A DNA stretch of 64,000 bases, taken from Actinocatenispora comari (GTDB lineage: Bacteria; Actinomycetota; Actinomycetes; Mycobacteriales; Micromonosporaceae). Both the position numbers and the translations under genes were made by a program. The stretch is from positions 23,139 to 87,138 of the forward strand of contig NZ_BOPO01000088.1 in assembly GCF_017312725.1 (NCBI RefSeq), written 5' to 3'. Shown here in pieces: positions 50,088-59,730 of the stretch (position 1 is the stretch's first letter; every line of letters starts with the position of its first letter). The notes beneath the pieces were generated by a model. It was not told where the DNA came from, made no database searches, and worked only from the letters and a program-made list of their open reading frames with translations.

Positions 50088-51368
50088 GTGCGGGTACGGA
50101 TGGCCGCCCTGCTCGGCCTGGCCGCGCTGCTGGTCGGTACGGCCACTGCCTGCGGCGGGCCGGACCTCGCCATCGACGAGACGACCGCGTCCGCGATCGA
50201 CGTGCCGGCCCAGGTCAGCCGGCCGGACGAGGTCGCCTGGAGCGTGCCCGCCACCGTCGAGTCCGGTACCGCCCCGCTCGCCGCCGGCGCCGGCCTGATC
50301 TACGGCACCTCGTCGAGCTCCAAGGGGCTGCCCGACCAGGTCGTCGCGATCGACGGCCGCACCGGCAAGCAGCGCTGGCACTACGCCCGGCGGGGCGCCC
50401 GGTCGAGCCTGGTCCGGCTCGCCGCGAGCCCGGACGGCAAGCGGCTCGCCGCCTGGTTCGAACGCGACAGCCAGCAGCTGCTCGTGGTGTTCGACGCGAT
50501 GACCGGCACGGTGAAGTGGCACCGCTCGCTCGGCTCACCGGGCGACGGGTACCGCTCGGTGGACCGGATGTGGGCCACCGACAACACGCTGATCACCCAC
50601 GCCGACCGGATCGCGCACGGGATGTTCCGCATCGACGGGTACGACATCAACTCGGGCAAGCACCTGTGGCACTGGCGGCCGGGGCCGGACGCGCACCAGT
50701 TCGCGCTGCTCGGCTCCGACGAGGCGGCCGCCGCCAACTCGATGCTGCTTCCGGTGCAGCGCAACGACTCCGACTCGCTCTCGGTGGAGCTGGTCGACCT
50801 GAACGACCGGACCGGCACGCCGCGCTGGCGGCACGACTTCGTCACCGACGCGCAGCCGATCGGCCCCGGTACCCAGGTGTTGGCCCGGGTCGAGGCGTTC
50901 GGTCAGGACCCGGACCGGGTGTGGTTCTCCGCCGGCGTGATCGGCGGGCCGCAGTTCGCCGGCGCGGTGTCGGCGGCCGACGGCACCGCGCTGTACAAGC
51001 TGCCCACCCCGACGTACGGGCTGCCCGACACGCACCTGACGGTCGGGTTCACCCCGGCGGTCGACGTGTACGCGGCGCAGGTCGCCAACGACCGCGTGGT
51101 GCCGGCGTCCACCCGCGACCCGCGTACCGGCAAGGACACCAGCTGGCCCGACTTCACCGGGCTGAACGCCGCGCTGCTCGCCGACGGCGGCACCGTGCTG
51201 GAGGCACACCGCAGCGGCAAGCGGTACTCGGCCGTCACCTGGTCGCTGCCCGACCGCAAGCGGCTCGGATCGGTGGCGATCCCGGGCGAGGTCAACGAGA
51301 TCATCGCGGTGCCGGGCGCGGTCGTGCTGTACGACTCGGTCGCCCGCCGCCTCACCGGCCTGCGCTGA
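50088..51368 (+). CDS. PQQ-like beta-propeller lipoprotein
   Basis: 426-aa exported lipoprotein: signal peptide with lipobox TATAC, Cys22, then WD/PQQ-type blades (VVAIDGRTGKQRWHYA, VVFDAMTGTVKWHRS, YDINSGKHLWHW). Each blade ends in a Trp-containing strand, as in pyrrolo-quinoline quinone-like propellers. No active-site calcium ligands are visible, so it is probably structural or a sensor. The GTG start follows GGAGG at 6 nt. Confidence 0.88.
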   Translation: MRVRMAALLGLAALLVGTATACGGPDLAIDETTASAIDVPAQVSRPDEVAWSVPATVESGTAPLAAGAGLIYGTSSSSKGLPDQVVAIDGRTGKQRWHYARRGARSSLVRLAASPDGKRLAAWFERDSQQLLVVFDAMTGTVKWHRSLGSPGDGYRSVDRMWATDNTLITHADRIAHGMFRIDGYDINSGKHLWHWRPGPDAHQFALLGSDEAAAANSMLLPVQRNDSDSLSVELVDLNDRTGTPRWRHDFVTDAQPIGPGTQVLARVEAFGQDPDRVWFSAGVIGGPQFAGAVSAADGTALYKLPTPTYGLPDTHLTVGFTPAVDVYAAQVANDRVVPASTRDPRTGKDTSWPDFTGLNAALLADGGTVLEAHRSGKRYSAVTWSLPDRKRLGSVAIPGEVNEIIAVPGAVVLYDSVARRLTGLR

Positions 51369-51459
51369 CCCTCGGCGGGCCGTCCGGGAAAGGTTCCGGG
51401 CGACCCAACCGATCGGCCGCGTCCCTCCCTTTCTGCAGTGGGGAGTCAAGGGAGGTTGG

Positions 51460-51981
51460 ATGCGGGCCGATCGGGAACGCGAGTATGTGGCGTACGTCGA
51501 GGCGAGCATGGTTCGCCTGCGGCGCACGGCCTACCACCTCAGCGGCAACTGGCACGCCGCGGAGGACCTGGTGCAGGAGACGCTGGCCAAGCTGTACCAG
51601 CACTGGAACCGGGTGCGAGACGTCGAGGCGCTCGACGGCTACGTCCGGAAGATGCTCTACCGCACGTTCTTGGCACAGACGAAGCGGGCCTGGTACCGCC
51701 GGATCCTCCTCACCACCGAACCGCCGGACGCACCGGCGCCGGGCGCGCGCGAGCCCGACGACCGGCTGGACCTGATGGCGGCGCTGGCCCGGCTGCCCGC
51801 CGGGCAGCGGGCGGTGGTGACGCTGCGGTACCTGGAGCGGCTCGACGTGAACGAGACCGCCCGCGTCCTCGGCCGCTCCCCCGGCACCGTCAAGAGCCAG
51901 ACCGCGAACGCGCTGGCGAACCTGCGCGCGCTGCTCCCCGGGTACCGGGACGAGCCGCGGCGCGCGGAAGCGAAGGGATGA
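51460..51981 (+). CDS. SigE-family ECF RNA polymerase sigma factor
   Basis: 173-aa sigma factor. Region 2 at about 12-75 (LSGNWHAAEDLVQETLAKLYQHW) and region 4 at about 115-165 (LPAGQRAVVTLRYLERLDVNETARVLGRSPGTVKS). The ATG follows GGGAGG. Three bases separate it from the next gene, whose membrane product is the likely regulator. Actinomycetes carry many SigE-family factors of unknown regulon. Confidence 0.92.
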   Translation: MRADREREYVAYVEASMVRLRRTAYHLSGNWHAAEDLVQETLAKLYQHWNRVRDVEALDGYVRKMLYRTFLAQTKRAWYRRILLTTEPPDAPAPGAREPDDRLDLMAALARLPAGQRAVVTLRYLERLDVNETARVLGRSPGTVKSQTANALANLRALLPGYRDEPRRAEAKG

Positions 51982-51984
51982 GGC

Positions 51985-52995
51985 ATGACCGAGCCACGAC
52001 TGCAGGACCTCTTCGACACACCGGACACCGCCGACGAGCCGCCCATGCCGGCGGGCTTCGCCCAGAGCGCCCTCGAACTGGGGCGCCGCCGGACCCGGCG
52101 CCGGCGCACCACCCGGGCGGCCGCGACCGGCGGGGTGGCGGCGGTCGCCGCACTCGCCGTCGGCGGCGCGATGATGCTGGGCGGTGGCGCCGCACCCGAC
52201 GGGGCGAGGCCGCCGGCGGCGGCCGGCAGCCACTCGACCGCCGCCGGCCGGCCGACCACGGCCACCGAGCTGCTGGACCGCGCGTCGCTGGCCGCCTACC
52301 ACCAGAACCCGACCGTCCGGCCGGACCAGTTCATCTACCAGAAGACCCTGGTCAAGTCGCGGGAGCCGGCCCCCGACGTGGACAGCCCGGCGCTGCACGG
52401 CGACGCCGACTCCAACCTGCGCGGCGTCAAGACCGTCCAGTACAGCGAGACGGGCGAGAGCTGGTCGTCCGCCGACGGCAGCAGGCGGGGCTGGGCCACC
52501 TCGCCGCTCAAGGCCGGGGACGACCGCAGGTTCCGCACGATGCGGGTACGGCACCCGAGCCTCGATGTGCCGACCTACCAGTACCTCACCACGCTGCCGA
52601 CCGACCCGGACGCGCTGATGCGCAGGATCGACGCCGCCGCGCAGGCGCGGGCCGACCAGAAGCCCGGTCAGCAGCACCGGCTGAACGTGATGCGGTTCGA
52701 GGTCATCGAGAACGTGCTGAACGTGGGCATCGTGCCGGCCGAGCTGGCCCGCCCGCTGTACACCGACCTCGGCCGGCTGCCCGGCGTCGAACTGGTCCGC
52801 AGCGCCACCGACGCGGCCGGCCGGAAGGGGATCGGGGTGGCGATCACCGACCCCGACAGCCAGATCCGCTACATGATCGTCTTCGACCGGCACGACTACC
52901 GGTTCCTCGGCTACAAGACCGACGACCCGGCCACCGGCAAGTACCTGACGTGGTCGGCGATCCTGGCCGTCGACGTCGTCGACCAGGTGAAGTGA
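51985..52995 (+). CDS. CU044_5270-like membrane protein, partner of the sigma factor
   Basis: 336-aa protein with a short acidic N-terminus, a basic stretch (RRRTRRRRTTR) and one membrane helix at about 45-68, then a large extracellular domain. The topology and position behind an ECF sigma gene are typical of CU044_5270-family proteins, thought to act in sigma control. It has no ZAS zinc motif, so it is not a classical anti-sigma factor. The role is inferred from context. Confidence 0.8.
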   Translation: MTEPRLQDLFDTPDTADEPPMPAGFAQSALELGRRRTRRRRTTRAAATGGVAAVAALAVGGAMMLGGGAAPDGARPPAAAGSHSTAAGRPTTATELLDRASLAAYHQNPTVRPDQFIYQKTLVKSREPAPDVDSPALHGDADSNLRGVKTVQYSETGESWSSADGSRRGWATSPLKAGDDRRFRTMRVRHPSLDVPTYQYLTTLPTDPDALMRRIDAAAQARADQKPGQQHRLNVMRFEVIENVLNVGIVPAELARPLYTDLGRLPGVELVRSATDAAGRKGIGVAITDPDSQIRYMIVFDRHDYRFLGYKTDDPATGKYLTWSAILAVDVVDQVK

Positions 52996-53092
52996 CCGTG
53001 ATCGCCGGCCGGCCGGACCGGCCGGCGGTCGCCCCCGCCGGTCGGCGGCGCTGACCGGTCGTCGGCTGATCGGTTGTCGGCGCCGACCGCGC

Positions 53093-53135
53093 GTGGACGG
53101 CGGCTGCCCCTCCCCGGGGCGGCCGCCGTCCGCAC
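53093..53135 (+). terminator. Terminator of the sigma factor operon
   Basis: Inverted repeat GTGGACGGCGGC / GCCGCCGTCCGCAC with one bulge and a GC-rich loop, about 100 bp after the stop. Confidence 0.6.
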
Positions 53136-53166
53136 GTGTGCCGCGTCGCTCGACCGTTGGTCGAAG

Positions 53167-53196
53167 TTGGGGATTGCGCGGCAGATGTGGTATTCA
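53167..53196 (+). promoter_or_regulatory. Leaderless promoter of the TPR protein gene
   Basis: TTGGGG (53167-53172) and TATTCA (53191-53196), 18-bp spacer; the -10 box ends 6 nt before the GTG. No Shine-Dalgarno. Confidence 0.4.
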
Positions 53197-53202
53197 CCTG
53201 CC

Positions 53203-54432
53203 GTGACGATCGGAACGGTGGGACCTGCTCGCAACGAACCCGACCGCCTCCGGTCGCTACAGGACGAAGCCGAGCAACTACTCAAGGAGCATCGCGCCGA
53301 CGACGCCTCGGTGCCGCTCCGCGAGCTCGCGCGGCGGCAACCGGACGACGCCCGTACCTGGCTGCGGCTGGCCGCGGCCCTGCTCGCCGGTAACGGCGGT
53401 ACCGAGAGCGACATCGAGGCGCGGGCCGCCGCCGAGCGGGCCGTCGCGCTCGACCCCGCCAGCGCCCTCGGGTACCGGATGCTCTCCGAGGCGGCGCTGC
53501 GGCTCGGCGACCGGGACGCCGCGCTCGACACCATGCGGGCGGCGGTGTCGGCCGCACCGGACAGCTGGGTCACCCACCTCGACCTGGCCGCCGCGCTGGT
53601 GGAACGGCCCGGCGGCGGGGTGGAGGCCTGGCAGCTGGCCAAGCGGGCCGCGTCGATCGCGCCGCAACGGGCCGAGCCGCACGTACTGCTGGGCGATCTC
53701 GCGCTGCGGGCCGGCGACATGGACAAGGCGGCCGCCGGGTACGCCGACGCGCTGGACCGGGCGCCCGGTGACGTGATGGTCACCCGCAAGCTGGCCGAGC
53801 TGCACCACCGGCTCGACGGCGGCCCGACCGCGGCACTGCGGCCCGGCTCCCCGGACACCGACCCGGCGATGGCGCCGAGCGACCCGTGGGCGGGCGAGCC
53901 GGACACCTTCCGCGCCTACGCCCCGGACACCGGCGAGCCCGGCTCGTACCGGCCGCCCGCGCCGGACCCGCAACCGGCCGGCCCGAACGGTCCCGAGCCG
54001 GTGGTCGGCGTGCACCGCCCGGCCCGGGTGCTCGGCAACTGCCTGTCCGTACTGGGCATCCTGGCCGCGGCGGTCGCCGGCATGCTGCTGGTGCTGCGCC
54101 CGTCCGGCGCGACCGGTTGGTACCAGGCGGTCGCCGGGATCGCCGGGGTCGGCCTGGTGGTGGTCACGGTGCTGCTGCTGGCCGGCAGCTCGGCCGGCTG
54201 GCGGCAGCTCGCCGGCGGCCGCGGCGGGCTGGTGGCCAGCCTGGTCTTCGGCGCGCTGGCCGTGCTCGCCGGCCCGGTCGGTGCCCTCGCCGACTCGGTA
54301 CCGGTGCTGCTGGTCGCCGTCGCGCTCGGCGTGCTGGGCTGCCTGTGCGGTCACCTCGTCGCCCGGGGCGCGGTCCGCCGGGACCGCGCCGGCGAGCCGG
54401 CCCGCCGGAGCACCGGCCGCCACGGCCGCTGA
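53203..54432 (+). CDS. TPR-repeat membrane protein
   Basis: 409-aa protein. N-terminal TPR-like helices (about 10-200): DDARTWLRLAAALLAGNG, PASALGYRMLSEAALRLGDRDAALD, AEPHVLLGDLALRAGDMDKAAAGYADAL. A Pro/Asp-rich linker (205-260) leads to four membrane helices (about 275-390) and a basic tail. The TPR part should face the cytoplasm and hold a partner. The GTG at 53203 was chosen from its -10 box and domain edge. Function unknown. Confidence 0.82.
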   Translation: MTIGTVGPARNEPDRLRSLQDEAEQLLKEHRADDASVPLRELARRQPDDARTWLRLAAALLAGNGGTESDIEARAAAERAVALDPASALGYRMLSEAALRLGDRDAALDTMRAAVSAAPDSWVTHLDLAAALVERPGGGVEAWQLAKRAASIAPQRAEPHVLLGDLALRAGDMDKAAAGYADALDRAPGDVMVTRKLAELHHRLDGGPTAALRPGSPDTDPAMAPSDPWAGEPDTFRAYAPDTGEPGSYRPPAPDPQPAGPNGPEPVVGVHRPARVLGNCLSVLGILAAAVAGMLLVLRPSGATGWYQAVAGIAGVGLVVVTVLLLAGSSAGWRQLAGGRGGLVASLVFGALAVLAGPVGALADSVPVLLVAVALGVLGCLCGHLVARGAVRRDRAGEPARRSTGRHGR

Positions 54433-54570
54433 CCCGCACGCCCCGGCGCCACGAGCACCGTGCCGGGTCGTCCGGCAAGCGCTCTCCGCCGGTACCGCGC
54501 CGTGCTCGACGCGTACCGCACCATGATCGACCCGTACTGCGGCGGGCGTGGACGTGGTAGGTAGTACGAC

Positions 54571-56118
54571 ATGACGGCGGATGTGATCGTGGTCGGTGCC
54601 GGCCACAACGGGCTGGTCGCGGCCACCCTGCTGGCGCGCGCCGGCCTGACCGTGCAGGTGCTGGAGCGGGCCGACGTCGTCGGCGGCGCCTGCCGCACCG
54701 AGGCACCGTTCGACCGGACCCCCGGGGTGCGGGTGTCCTCCGGCGCATACCTGCTCGGGTTGATGCCACCGGAGCTGATCGCGACGCTCGGCATCGACCT
54801 GCCGCTGGTGCGGCGCGACCCGCACTACTTCCTGCCCGCGCGCGACGGGCGGTACCTGCTGCTCGGCGGCGACCGGGCGGACGCCCGCCGGCAGTTCGCG
54901 GAGTTCTTCACCGAGGCCGACGACCGCGCCGACGAGGCGCTGCGGGCCGAACTGTCCGCACTGGCGAACGACCTCGCCCCGGCCTGGCTGGCCGAGCCGC
55001 TGCCGGTGGAGCAGACCGCCGAGCGGTACATCCGGCCGCAGCTGCGGGACACGTTCGTCGACCTGGTGCGCGGCTCGGCGATCGACTACCTGTCCCGGTT
55101 CGGGTTCGCCTCCGAGCAGGTGATCGCGATGTACGCGGTCACCGACGGGATGCCGGGCCTGACCGGCTCCCCCTGGACCCCCGGCAGCGGCCACAACCTG
55201 CTGGTGCACAACATGTGCCGGCTGCCCGGCGCGGACGGCACCTGGATGGTGGTCCGCGGCGGCATGGGCACCGTCACCCGGACGCTCGCGGCCGCCGCGA
55301 CCGCCGCCGGCGCCACCATCCGTACCGGCGTGACCGTCGACGAGATCACCACCGCCGGCGGCGCCGTCACCGGCGTCCGGGTCGGCGAGGTCGAGTACGG
55401 CGCGAGCGCGGTGCTGGTGGCCACCGACCCGTACCGGCTGCCGGCGCTGCTCGGCGCGACCTGCCCGCCGGAGCTGCGGGACCGGATCGACGGGTACGCC
55501 CGGCGGTCCGGCGGCCAGACGATGAAGGTCAACCTGGCACTGTCCGAGCTGCCGCGCTTCGCCGCGCTGCCGCAGCCGCGCGGCCAGCACGGCACCACCG
55601 TGCACCTGCTGCCCGAACCGGCCGCGGACGGCTCGGTGCTCACCGCGGTACGGGCGGGGTTCGACGCGGCGACCGCCGGCCGGCTCGATCCGCTGCCGCC
55701 GGTCGAGTGGTACCTGCACTCCACCCTCGACCCGTCGCTCGGCGACGACGCGGGCCGGCACTCCTCGGCGCTGTTCGTACAGGGCGTGCCGCACACCCCG
55801 GCCGGCTCCGACTGGGCCACCGAGAAGGACGGGTACGTGCGCCGGCTGCTGGAGTTCGTCGACGGCTACGCGCCGGGCGTCGGTGACCTGGTCGACGACG
55901 TCTACGCGCTGGCGCCGCCGGACATCGAAGCGCACTTCGGCATCACCAACGGCAACATCTTCCACGTCGACAACGCGATCAGCTTCACCGACCGGATGCC
56001 GTACCGCACCGGCGTGCCCGGCGTCTACGCCGGCGCGGCCGGCTGCTTCCCGGCCGGCTCGGTGATCGGCTGCGCCGGCCACAACGCCGCCCAAGCTGTC
56101 CTCGCCGACCTGCGCTGA
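54571..56118 (+). CDS. FAD-dependent oxidoreductase, phytoene-desaturase-like
   Basis: 515-aa NAD(P)/FAD oxidoreductase of the carotenoid-desaturase superfamily. Dinucleotide motif VIVVGAGHNGLVAATLLARAG at the N-terminus, the GG motif (RADVVGGACRTE), and the C-terminal FAD motif GVYAGAAGCFPAGSVIGCAGHNAA. It is closer in style to PYROXD2-type proteins than to CrtI, and there are no carotenoid genes nearby, so the substrate is unknown. It is the only gene between the TPR protein and the Erm region. Confidence 0.85.
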   Translation: MTADVIVVGAGHNGLVAATLLARAGLTVQVLERADVVGGACRTEAPFDRTPGVRVSSGAYLLGLMPPELIATLGIDLPLVRRDPHYFLPARDGRYLLLGGDRADARRQFAEFFTEADDRADEALRAELSALANDLAPAWLAEPLPVEQTAERYIRPQLRDTFVDLVRGSAIDYLSRFGFASEQVIAMYAVTDGMPGLTGSPWTPGSGHNLLVHNMCRLPGADGTWMVVRGGMGTVTRTLAAAATAAGATIRTGVTVDEITTAGGAVTGVRVGEVEYGASAVLVATDPYRLPALLGATCPPELRDRIDGYARRSGGQTMKVNLALSELPRFAALPQPRGQHGTTVHLLPEPAADGSVLTAVRAGFDAATAGRLDPLPPVEWYLHSTLDPSLGDDAGRHSSALFVQGVPHTPAGSDWATEKDGYVRRLLEFVDGYAPGVGDLVDDVYALAPPDIEAHFGITNGNIFHVDNAISFTDRMPYRTGVPGVYAGAAGCFPAGSVIGCAGHNAAQAVLADLR

Positions 56119-56147
56119 CCCCGGCCGACGGCTCCCGGCCCGTCGTG

Positions 56148-56215
56148 CGGTGGGTGGGTCGCGCCGGCGCCGGCGGGTAATTCGGTGGGTGCGTCGCGCC
56201 GAGGCCGGTTAGGGT
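56148..56215 (+). repeat. Duplicated 33-bp segment carrying the erm promoter
   Basis: Two diverged copies 35 bp apart: CGGTGGGTGGGTCGCGCC at 56148 and CGGTGGGTGCGTCGCGCC at 56183. The second ends in TAGGGT (56210-56215), a -10 box 7 nt before the leader ATG; the first ends in GGGTAA. The duplication may have created a second promoter. Confidence 0.7.
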
Positions 56216-56222
56216 GCTCGAC

Positions 56223-56258
56223 ATGGGAGCCATGAACATCCGGCTGCGCCAGCACTGA
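56223..56258 (+). CDS. Erm leader peptide with IRLR stalling motif
   Basis: Short ORF encoding MGAMNIRLRQH, or MNIRLRQH from the ATG at 56232, which has GGGAG just upstream. The RLR motif is the arrest sequence of one class of macrolide-inducible erm leaders: ribosomes with bound macrolide stall at Arg-x-Arg. It lies 190 nt before the methyltransferase start. The ATG at 56223 is at leaderless distance from TAGGGT. Confidence 0.8.
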   Translation: MGAMNIRLRQH

Positions 56259-56266
56259 GCGCGGCC
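56242..56266 (+). promoter_or_regulatory. Hairpin over the leader stop codon
   Basis: GGCTGCGC / GCGCGGCC, 8 bp with one G-U pair; the loop contains the leader stop. A stalled ribosome at the RLR codons would melt it, freeing the right arm. Confidence 0.45.
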
Positions 56267-56417
56267 TGATCAGCGGCCCGGACGCCCGCTCGCGGCGCCG
56301 GGCCGGCAAGGCGTTTCGCCGCGCTCGACAGCGGTTGTCGATCGACACCGTCCCGTGCGCGGCCGTCCGTTGCCTCCCTTCCTTCGCATCGCTGGCTGGC
56401 TGCCGCCGTGGCTCGCG

Positions 56418-56439
56418 CCCGGGACCCTGATCCCGGGAG
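56418..56439 (+). promoter_or_regulatory. Shine-Dalgarno-masking hairpin of the erm gene
   Basis: CCCGGGA / TCCCGGG with a CCCTGA loop. The right arm overlaps GGGAG, the ribosome site of the methyltransferase. This is the off-state element of erm translational attenuation. A CCGGGC run near 56300 could pair with the left arm as the alternative structure. Confidence 0.7.
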
Positions 56440-56447
56440 TACCTGCC

Positions 56448-57239
56448 ATGCGTGCACCTGCAAGCAATCCGTCCGGCGTGCACTTCCTGCGCGACCGGAC
56501 CGTCATCGCCGGCCTGCTGCGGTCGGCCCGCCCGCGCGGCGGTGATCTCGTCCTCGAACTCGGCGCCGGCCCCGGCGTGCTCACCGCGGCACTGGCCGGT
56601 ACCGGCGCCCGGATCGTCGCGGTGGAGCGCGACGCGGCGTTCGCGGCCCGGCTGCGGCGCCGGTTCGCGCAGCGTCCGGTGACCGTGGTCGAGGACGACC
56701 TGCGCCGGGTGCGGCTGCCGCGCCGGCCGTTCGCGGTGGTCGCGAACCTGCCGTTCGCGGTCGGTACGGCCGCGCTGCGCCGGCTGCTGGGCGGCCGGGA
56801 CGTGCCGTTGCGCGGCGCCGATCTGCTGGTCGAGTGGGGGTTCGCGCGCCGGCTGACCCGGCCGGTACCGCGGGACGCCGAGACGGCCTGGTGGGCGGCA
56901 CGGTACGAGTTGCGGATCGCCCGGCGGGTGCCGGCCACCGCCTTCTCCCCCGCGCCGCGGGTGGCCGCCGCGCACCTGGTGATCCGGCCGCGCGAGCTGG
57001 ACCGGCGGGCGCTGCCGGTGCTGCACGCGCTGCTGACCGACGCGTACCGCCGGCCGGCCGCGCCGGCGACCGCCGTGCTCGCCGCGCACGTACCGGGTGG
57101 GCGGGCGCACCGGCTGGCCCGCAGCACCGGGATCGCGCCGCCGGCGGTGGCCGGTGCCGTACCACCCTCGGTGTGGGCCGCGCTGGCCGCCGCGGCGGTT
57201 GTCGGCGAACCCGCCGCGCGCGCCCGGTCCATCACCTAG
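56448..57239 (+). CDS. Erm-type 23S rRNA (adenine-N6) methyltransferase
   Basis: 263-aa SAM-dependent methyltransferase that modifies A2058 of 23S rRNA and blocks macrolide, lincosamide and streptogramin B binding. Seen: motif [15 protein letters not shown], motif [16 protein letters not shown], motif [12 protein letters not shown], motif III EDDLRRV, motif [10 protein letters not shown] and motif VIII FSPAPRV. The ATG at 56448 follows GGGAG at 8 nt, which is buried in the hairpin. The upstream leader with RLR argues for inducible resistance rather than KsgA-like housekeeping. It may be intrinsic resistance of the organism; no macrolide genes are nearby. Confidence 0.9.
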   Translation: MRAPASNPSGVHFLRDRTVIAGLLRSARPRGGDLVLELGAGPGVLTAALAGTGARIVAVERDAAFAARLRRRFAQRPVTVVEDDLRRVRLPRRPFAVVANLPFAVGTAALRRLLGGRDVPLRGADLLVEWGFARRLTRPVPRDAETAWWAARYELRIARRVPATAFSPAPRVAAAHLVIRPRELDRRALPVLHALLTDAYRRPAAPATAVLAAHVPGGRAHRLARSTGIAPPAVAGAVPPSVWAALAAAAVVGEPAARARSIT

Positions 57240-57327
57240 TGTCGCTTCCAGGAGCCGTGCCTGCGCCCACGAGCCCGCCTTCGGTGCTCGTACGGCGCGG
57301 CGTCGATCGAGCGGGCCGGAGGTCGCG

Positions 57328-59715
57328 GTGACAGCGGTGGAGACCCGGAGCGGACCACTGGACGAGGCGGAGCTCGCCGGGCTGGACGCCTACTGGCGGG
57401 CATCGAACTACCTCGCCGTCGGGCAGATCTACCTGATGGCGAACCCGCTGCTACGGGAGCCGCTGGCGGCCGAGCAGGTCAAGCCGCGGCTGCTCGGGCA
57501 CTGGGGTACGACGCCGGGGCTGAACTTCTGCTACACGCACCTGAACCGGATCATCCGGCAGCGCGAGCAGCAGATGATCTTCCTGTGCGGCCCGGGCCAC
57601 GGCGGCCCGGCGGTGGTCGCCCAGTCGTACCTGGAGGGCACCTACTCGGAGCTGATGCCGCACATCGGCCGGGACGAGGCGGGCCTCGCGGCGCTGTTCC
57701 GGCAGTTCTCGTTCCCGGGCGGGATCCCCAGCCACGCGGCCCCGGAGGTACCGGGGTCGATCCACGAGGGCGGCGAGCTCGGCTACGTGCTGTCGCACGC
57801 GCACGGCGCCGCCTTCGACAACCCCGACCTGGTGGTCGCCGCGGTGGTCGGCGACGGCGAGGCGGAGACCGGGCCGCTCGCGACCGGCTGGCACGGCAAC
57901 AAGTTCCTCAACCCGGCCACCGACGGGGCGGTGCTGCCGATCCTGCACCTGAACGGGTACAAGATCGACAACCCGACGATCCTGGCCCGGATCCCGGACC
58001 ACGAGCTCGTCGCGCTGCTCAACGGGTACGGCTGGCACGCGCACCTGGTCGCCGGGGACGACCCGGCCACGATGCACCAGCTGATGGCGGCGACGCTGGA
58101 CGTGGTGTTCGACGAGCTCGCCACCATCCGGCACGACGCCCGCAACGGCGCCGGCATCGAGCGGCCGGCCTGGCCGATGATCGTGCTGCGCACCCCGAAG
58201 GGCTGGACCGGCCCGGTCGAGGTGGACGGCAAGCAGGTCGAGGGGTCGTACCGGGCGCACCAGGTGCCGATCCCGAACGCGCGCACCGACGAGAAGCACC
58301 GGCAGCAACTGGAGCGGTGGCTGCTGTCGTACCGGCCGGAGGAGCTGTTCGACGGCGAGGGCCGGCTGCGCGGCGACATCGCCGAGCTGGCGCCGCGCGG
58401 CCAGATCCGGATGAGCGCCAGCCCGCACGCCAACGGCGGGCTGCTGCTGCGCGAGCTGCGGCTGCCCGACTTCCGCGACCATGCGCTGCCGGTACCGGCA
58501 CCGGCCACCACGACGGCCGAGTCGACCCGGGTACTCGGCGGCTGGCTGCGCGACGTGATCGCGGCGAACCCGGACAACTTCCGGCTGTTCGGCCCGGACG
58601 AGACGGCGTCCAACCGGCTGTCCGCGGTGTACGAGACGACCGACAAGAACTGGCAGGCCGCGCTGTACCCGTCCGACGACCGGCTCGGGCCGGCCGGTCG
58701 GGTGGTCGAGGTGCTCAGCGAGCACCAGTGCCAGGGCTTCCTGGAGGGGTACCTGCTGACCGGGCGGCACGGGCTGTTCGACTGCTACGAAGCCTTCATC
58801 CACATCGTCGACTCGATGTTCAACCAGCACGCCAAGTGGTTGAAGACCACCCTGTCGATCCCGTGGCGGCAGCCGGTCTCGTCGCTGAACTACCTGCTGT
58901 CCAGCCACGTCTGGCGGCAGGACCACAACGGCTTCTCGCACCAGGACCCGGGCTTCATCGACCACGTGGTGAACAAGAAGGCGGAGGTGATCCGGGTCTA
59001 CCTGCCGCCGGACGCGAACACCCTGCTGTCCACGATGGACCACTGCCTGCGTTCCCGGCACTACGTCAACGTGGTGGTCGCCGGCAAGCAGCCGCAGCTG
59101 CAGTACCTGACGATGGACGAGGCGATCGCGCACTGCACCCGCGGCGTCGGCATCTGGGACTGGGCGTCCAACGACGACGGCGACCCCGACGTGGTACTCG
59201 CCTGCGCCGGCGACGTGCCCACCCTGGAGACGCTCGCCGCGGCCGCGCTGCTCCGCGAACACCTGCCGGACCTCGCGGTACGGGTGGTGAACGTGGTCGA
59301 CCTGATGCGGCTGCAGGACGAGCACGAGCACCCGCACGGCATGTCCGAGACCGAGTTCGACGCGCTGTTCACCCGCTCCGCGCCGATCATCTTCGCCTAC
59401 CACGGCTACCCGACGCTGATCCACCGGCTCACCTACCGGCGCGAGAACCACGCGAACCTGCACGTCCGCGGGTACAAGGAGAACGGCACCACGACCACGC
59501 CGTTCGACATGGTGATGCTCAACGACCTGGACCGGTTCCACCTGGTGATGGACGTGATCGACCGGGTGCCGTCGCTGCGCAGCCGGTGCGCCGGGCTGCG
59601 GCAGCGGATGGCCGACGCCCGGCTCGCGGCCCGCGCCTACACCCGGGAGCACGGCCTGGACGACCCGGCGATCAGCGGGTGGACCTGGCCGTACGGAGAG
59701 GCCCGCGCGGAATGA
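57328..59715 (+). CDS. xfp: Xylulose-5-phosphate/fructose-6-phosphate phosphoketolase
   Basis: 795-aa thiamine-diphosphate enzyme that splits xylulose 5-phosphate to acetyl phosphate and glyceraldehyde 3-phosphate. Seen: [66 protein letters not shown] (ThDP motif) and [13 protein letters not shown] segment as [12 protein letters not shown]. The GTG at 57328 follows GGAGG at 5 nt. It is coupled to acetate kinase 15 bp downstream, which makes ATP from the acetyl phosphate. There is no phosphotransacetylase gene in the window. Confidence 0.95.
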   Translation: MTAVETRSGPLDEAELAGLDAYWRASNYLAVGQIYLMANPLLREPLAAEQVKPRLLGHWGTTPGLNFCYTHLNRIIRQREQQMIFLCGPGHGGPAVVAQSYLEGTYSELMPHIGRDEAGLAALFRQFSFPGGIPSHAAPEVPGSIHEGGELGYVLSHAHGAAFDNPDLVVAAVVGDGEAETGPLATGWHGNKFLNPATDGAVLPILHLNGYKIDNPTILARIPDHELVALLNGYGWHAHLVAGDDPATMHQLMAATLDVVFDELATIRHDARNGAGIERPAWPMIVLRTPKGWTGPVEVDGKQVEGSYRAHQVPIPNARTDEKHRQQLERWLLSYRPEELFDGEGRLRGDIAELAPRGQIRMSASPHANGGLLLRELRLPDFRDHALPVPAPATTTAESTRVLGGWLRDVIAANPDNFRLFGPDETASNRLSAVYETTDKNWQAALYPSDDRLGPAGRVVEVLSEHQCQGFLEGYLLTGRHGLFDCYEAFIHIVDSMFNQHAKWLKTTLSIPWRQPVSSLNYLLSSHVWRQDHNGFSHQDPGFIDHVVNKKAEVIRVYLPPDANTLLSTMDHCLRSRHYVNVVVAGKQPQLQYLTMDEAIAHCTRGVGIWDWASNDDGDPDVVLACAGDVPTLETLAAAALLREHLPDLAVRVVNVVDLMRLQDEHEHPHGMSETEFDALFTRSAPIIFAYHGYPTLIHRLTYRRENHANLHVRGYKENGTTTTPFDMVMLNDLDRFHLVMDVIDRVPSLRSRCAGLRQRMADARLAARAYTREHGLDDPAISGWTWPYGEARAE

Positions 59716-59730
59716 GGGCGGGCCGCTGAC

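Noticed and set aside
54571..56118. Carotenoid biosynthesis cluster
   Set aside because: The oxidoreductase is desaturase-like but no crtE, crtB or cyclase gene is present.
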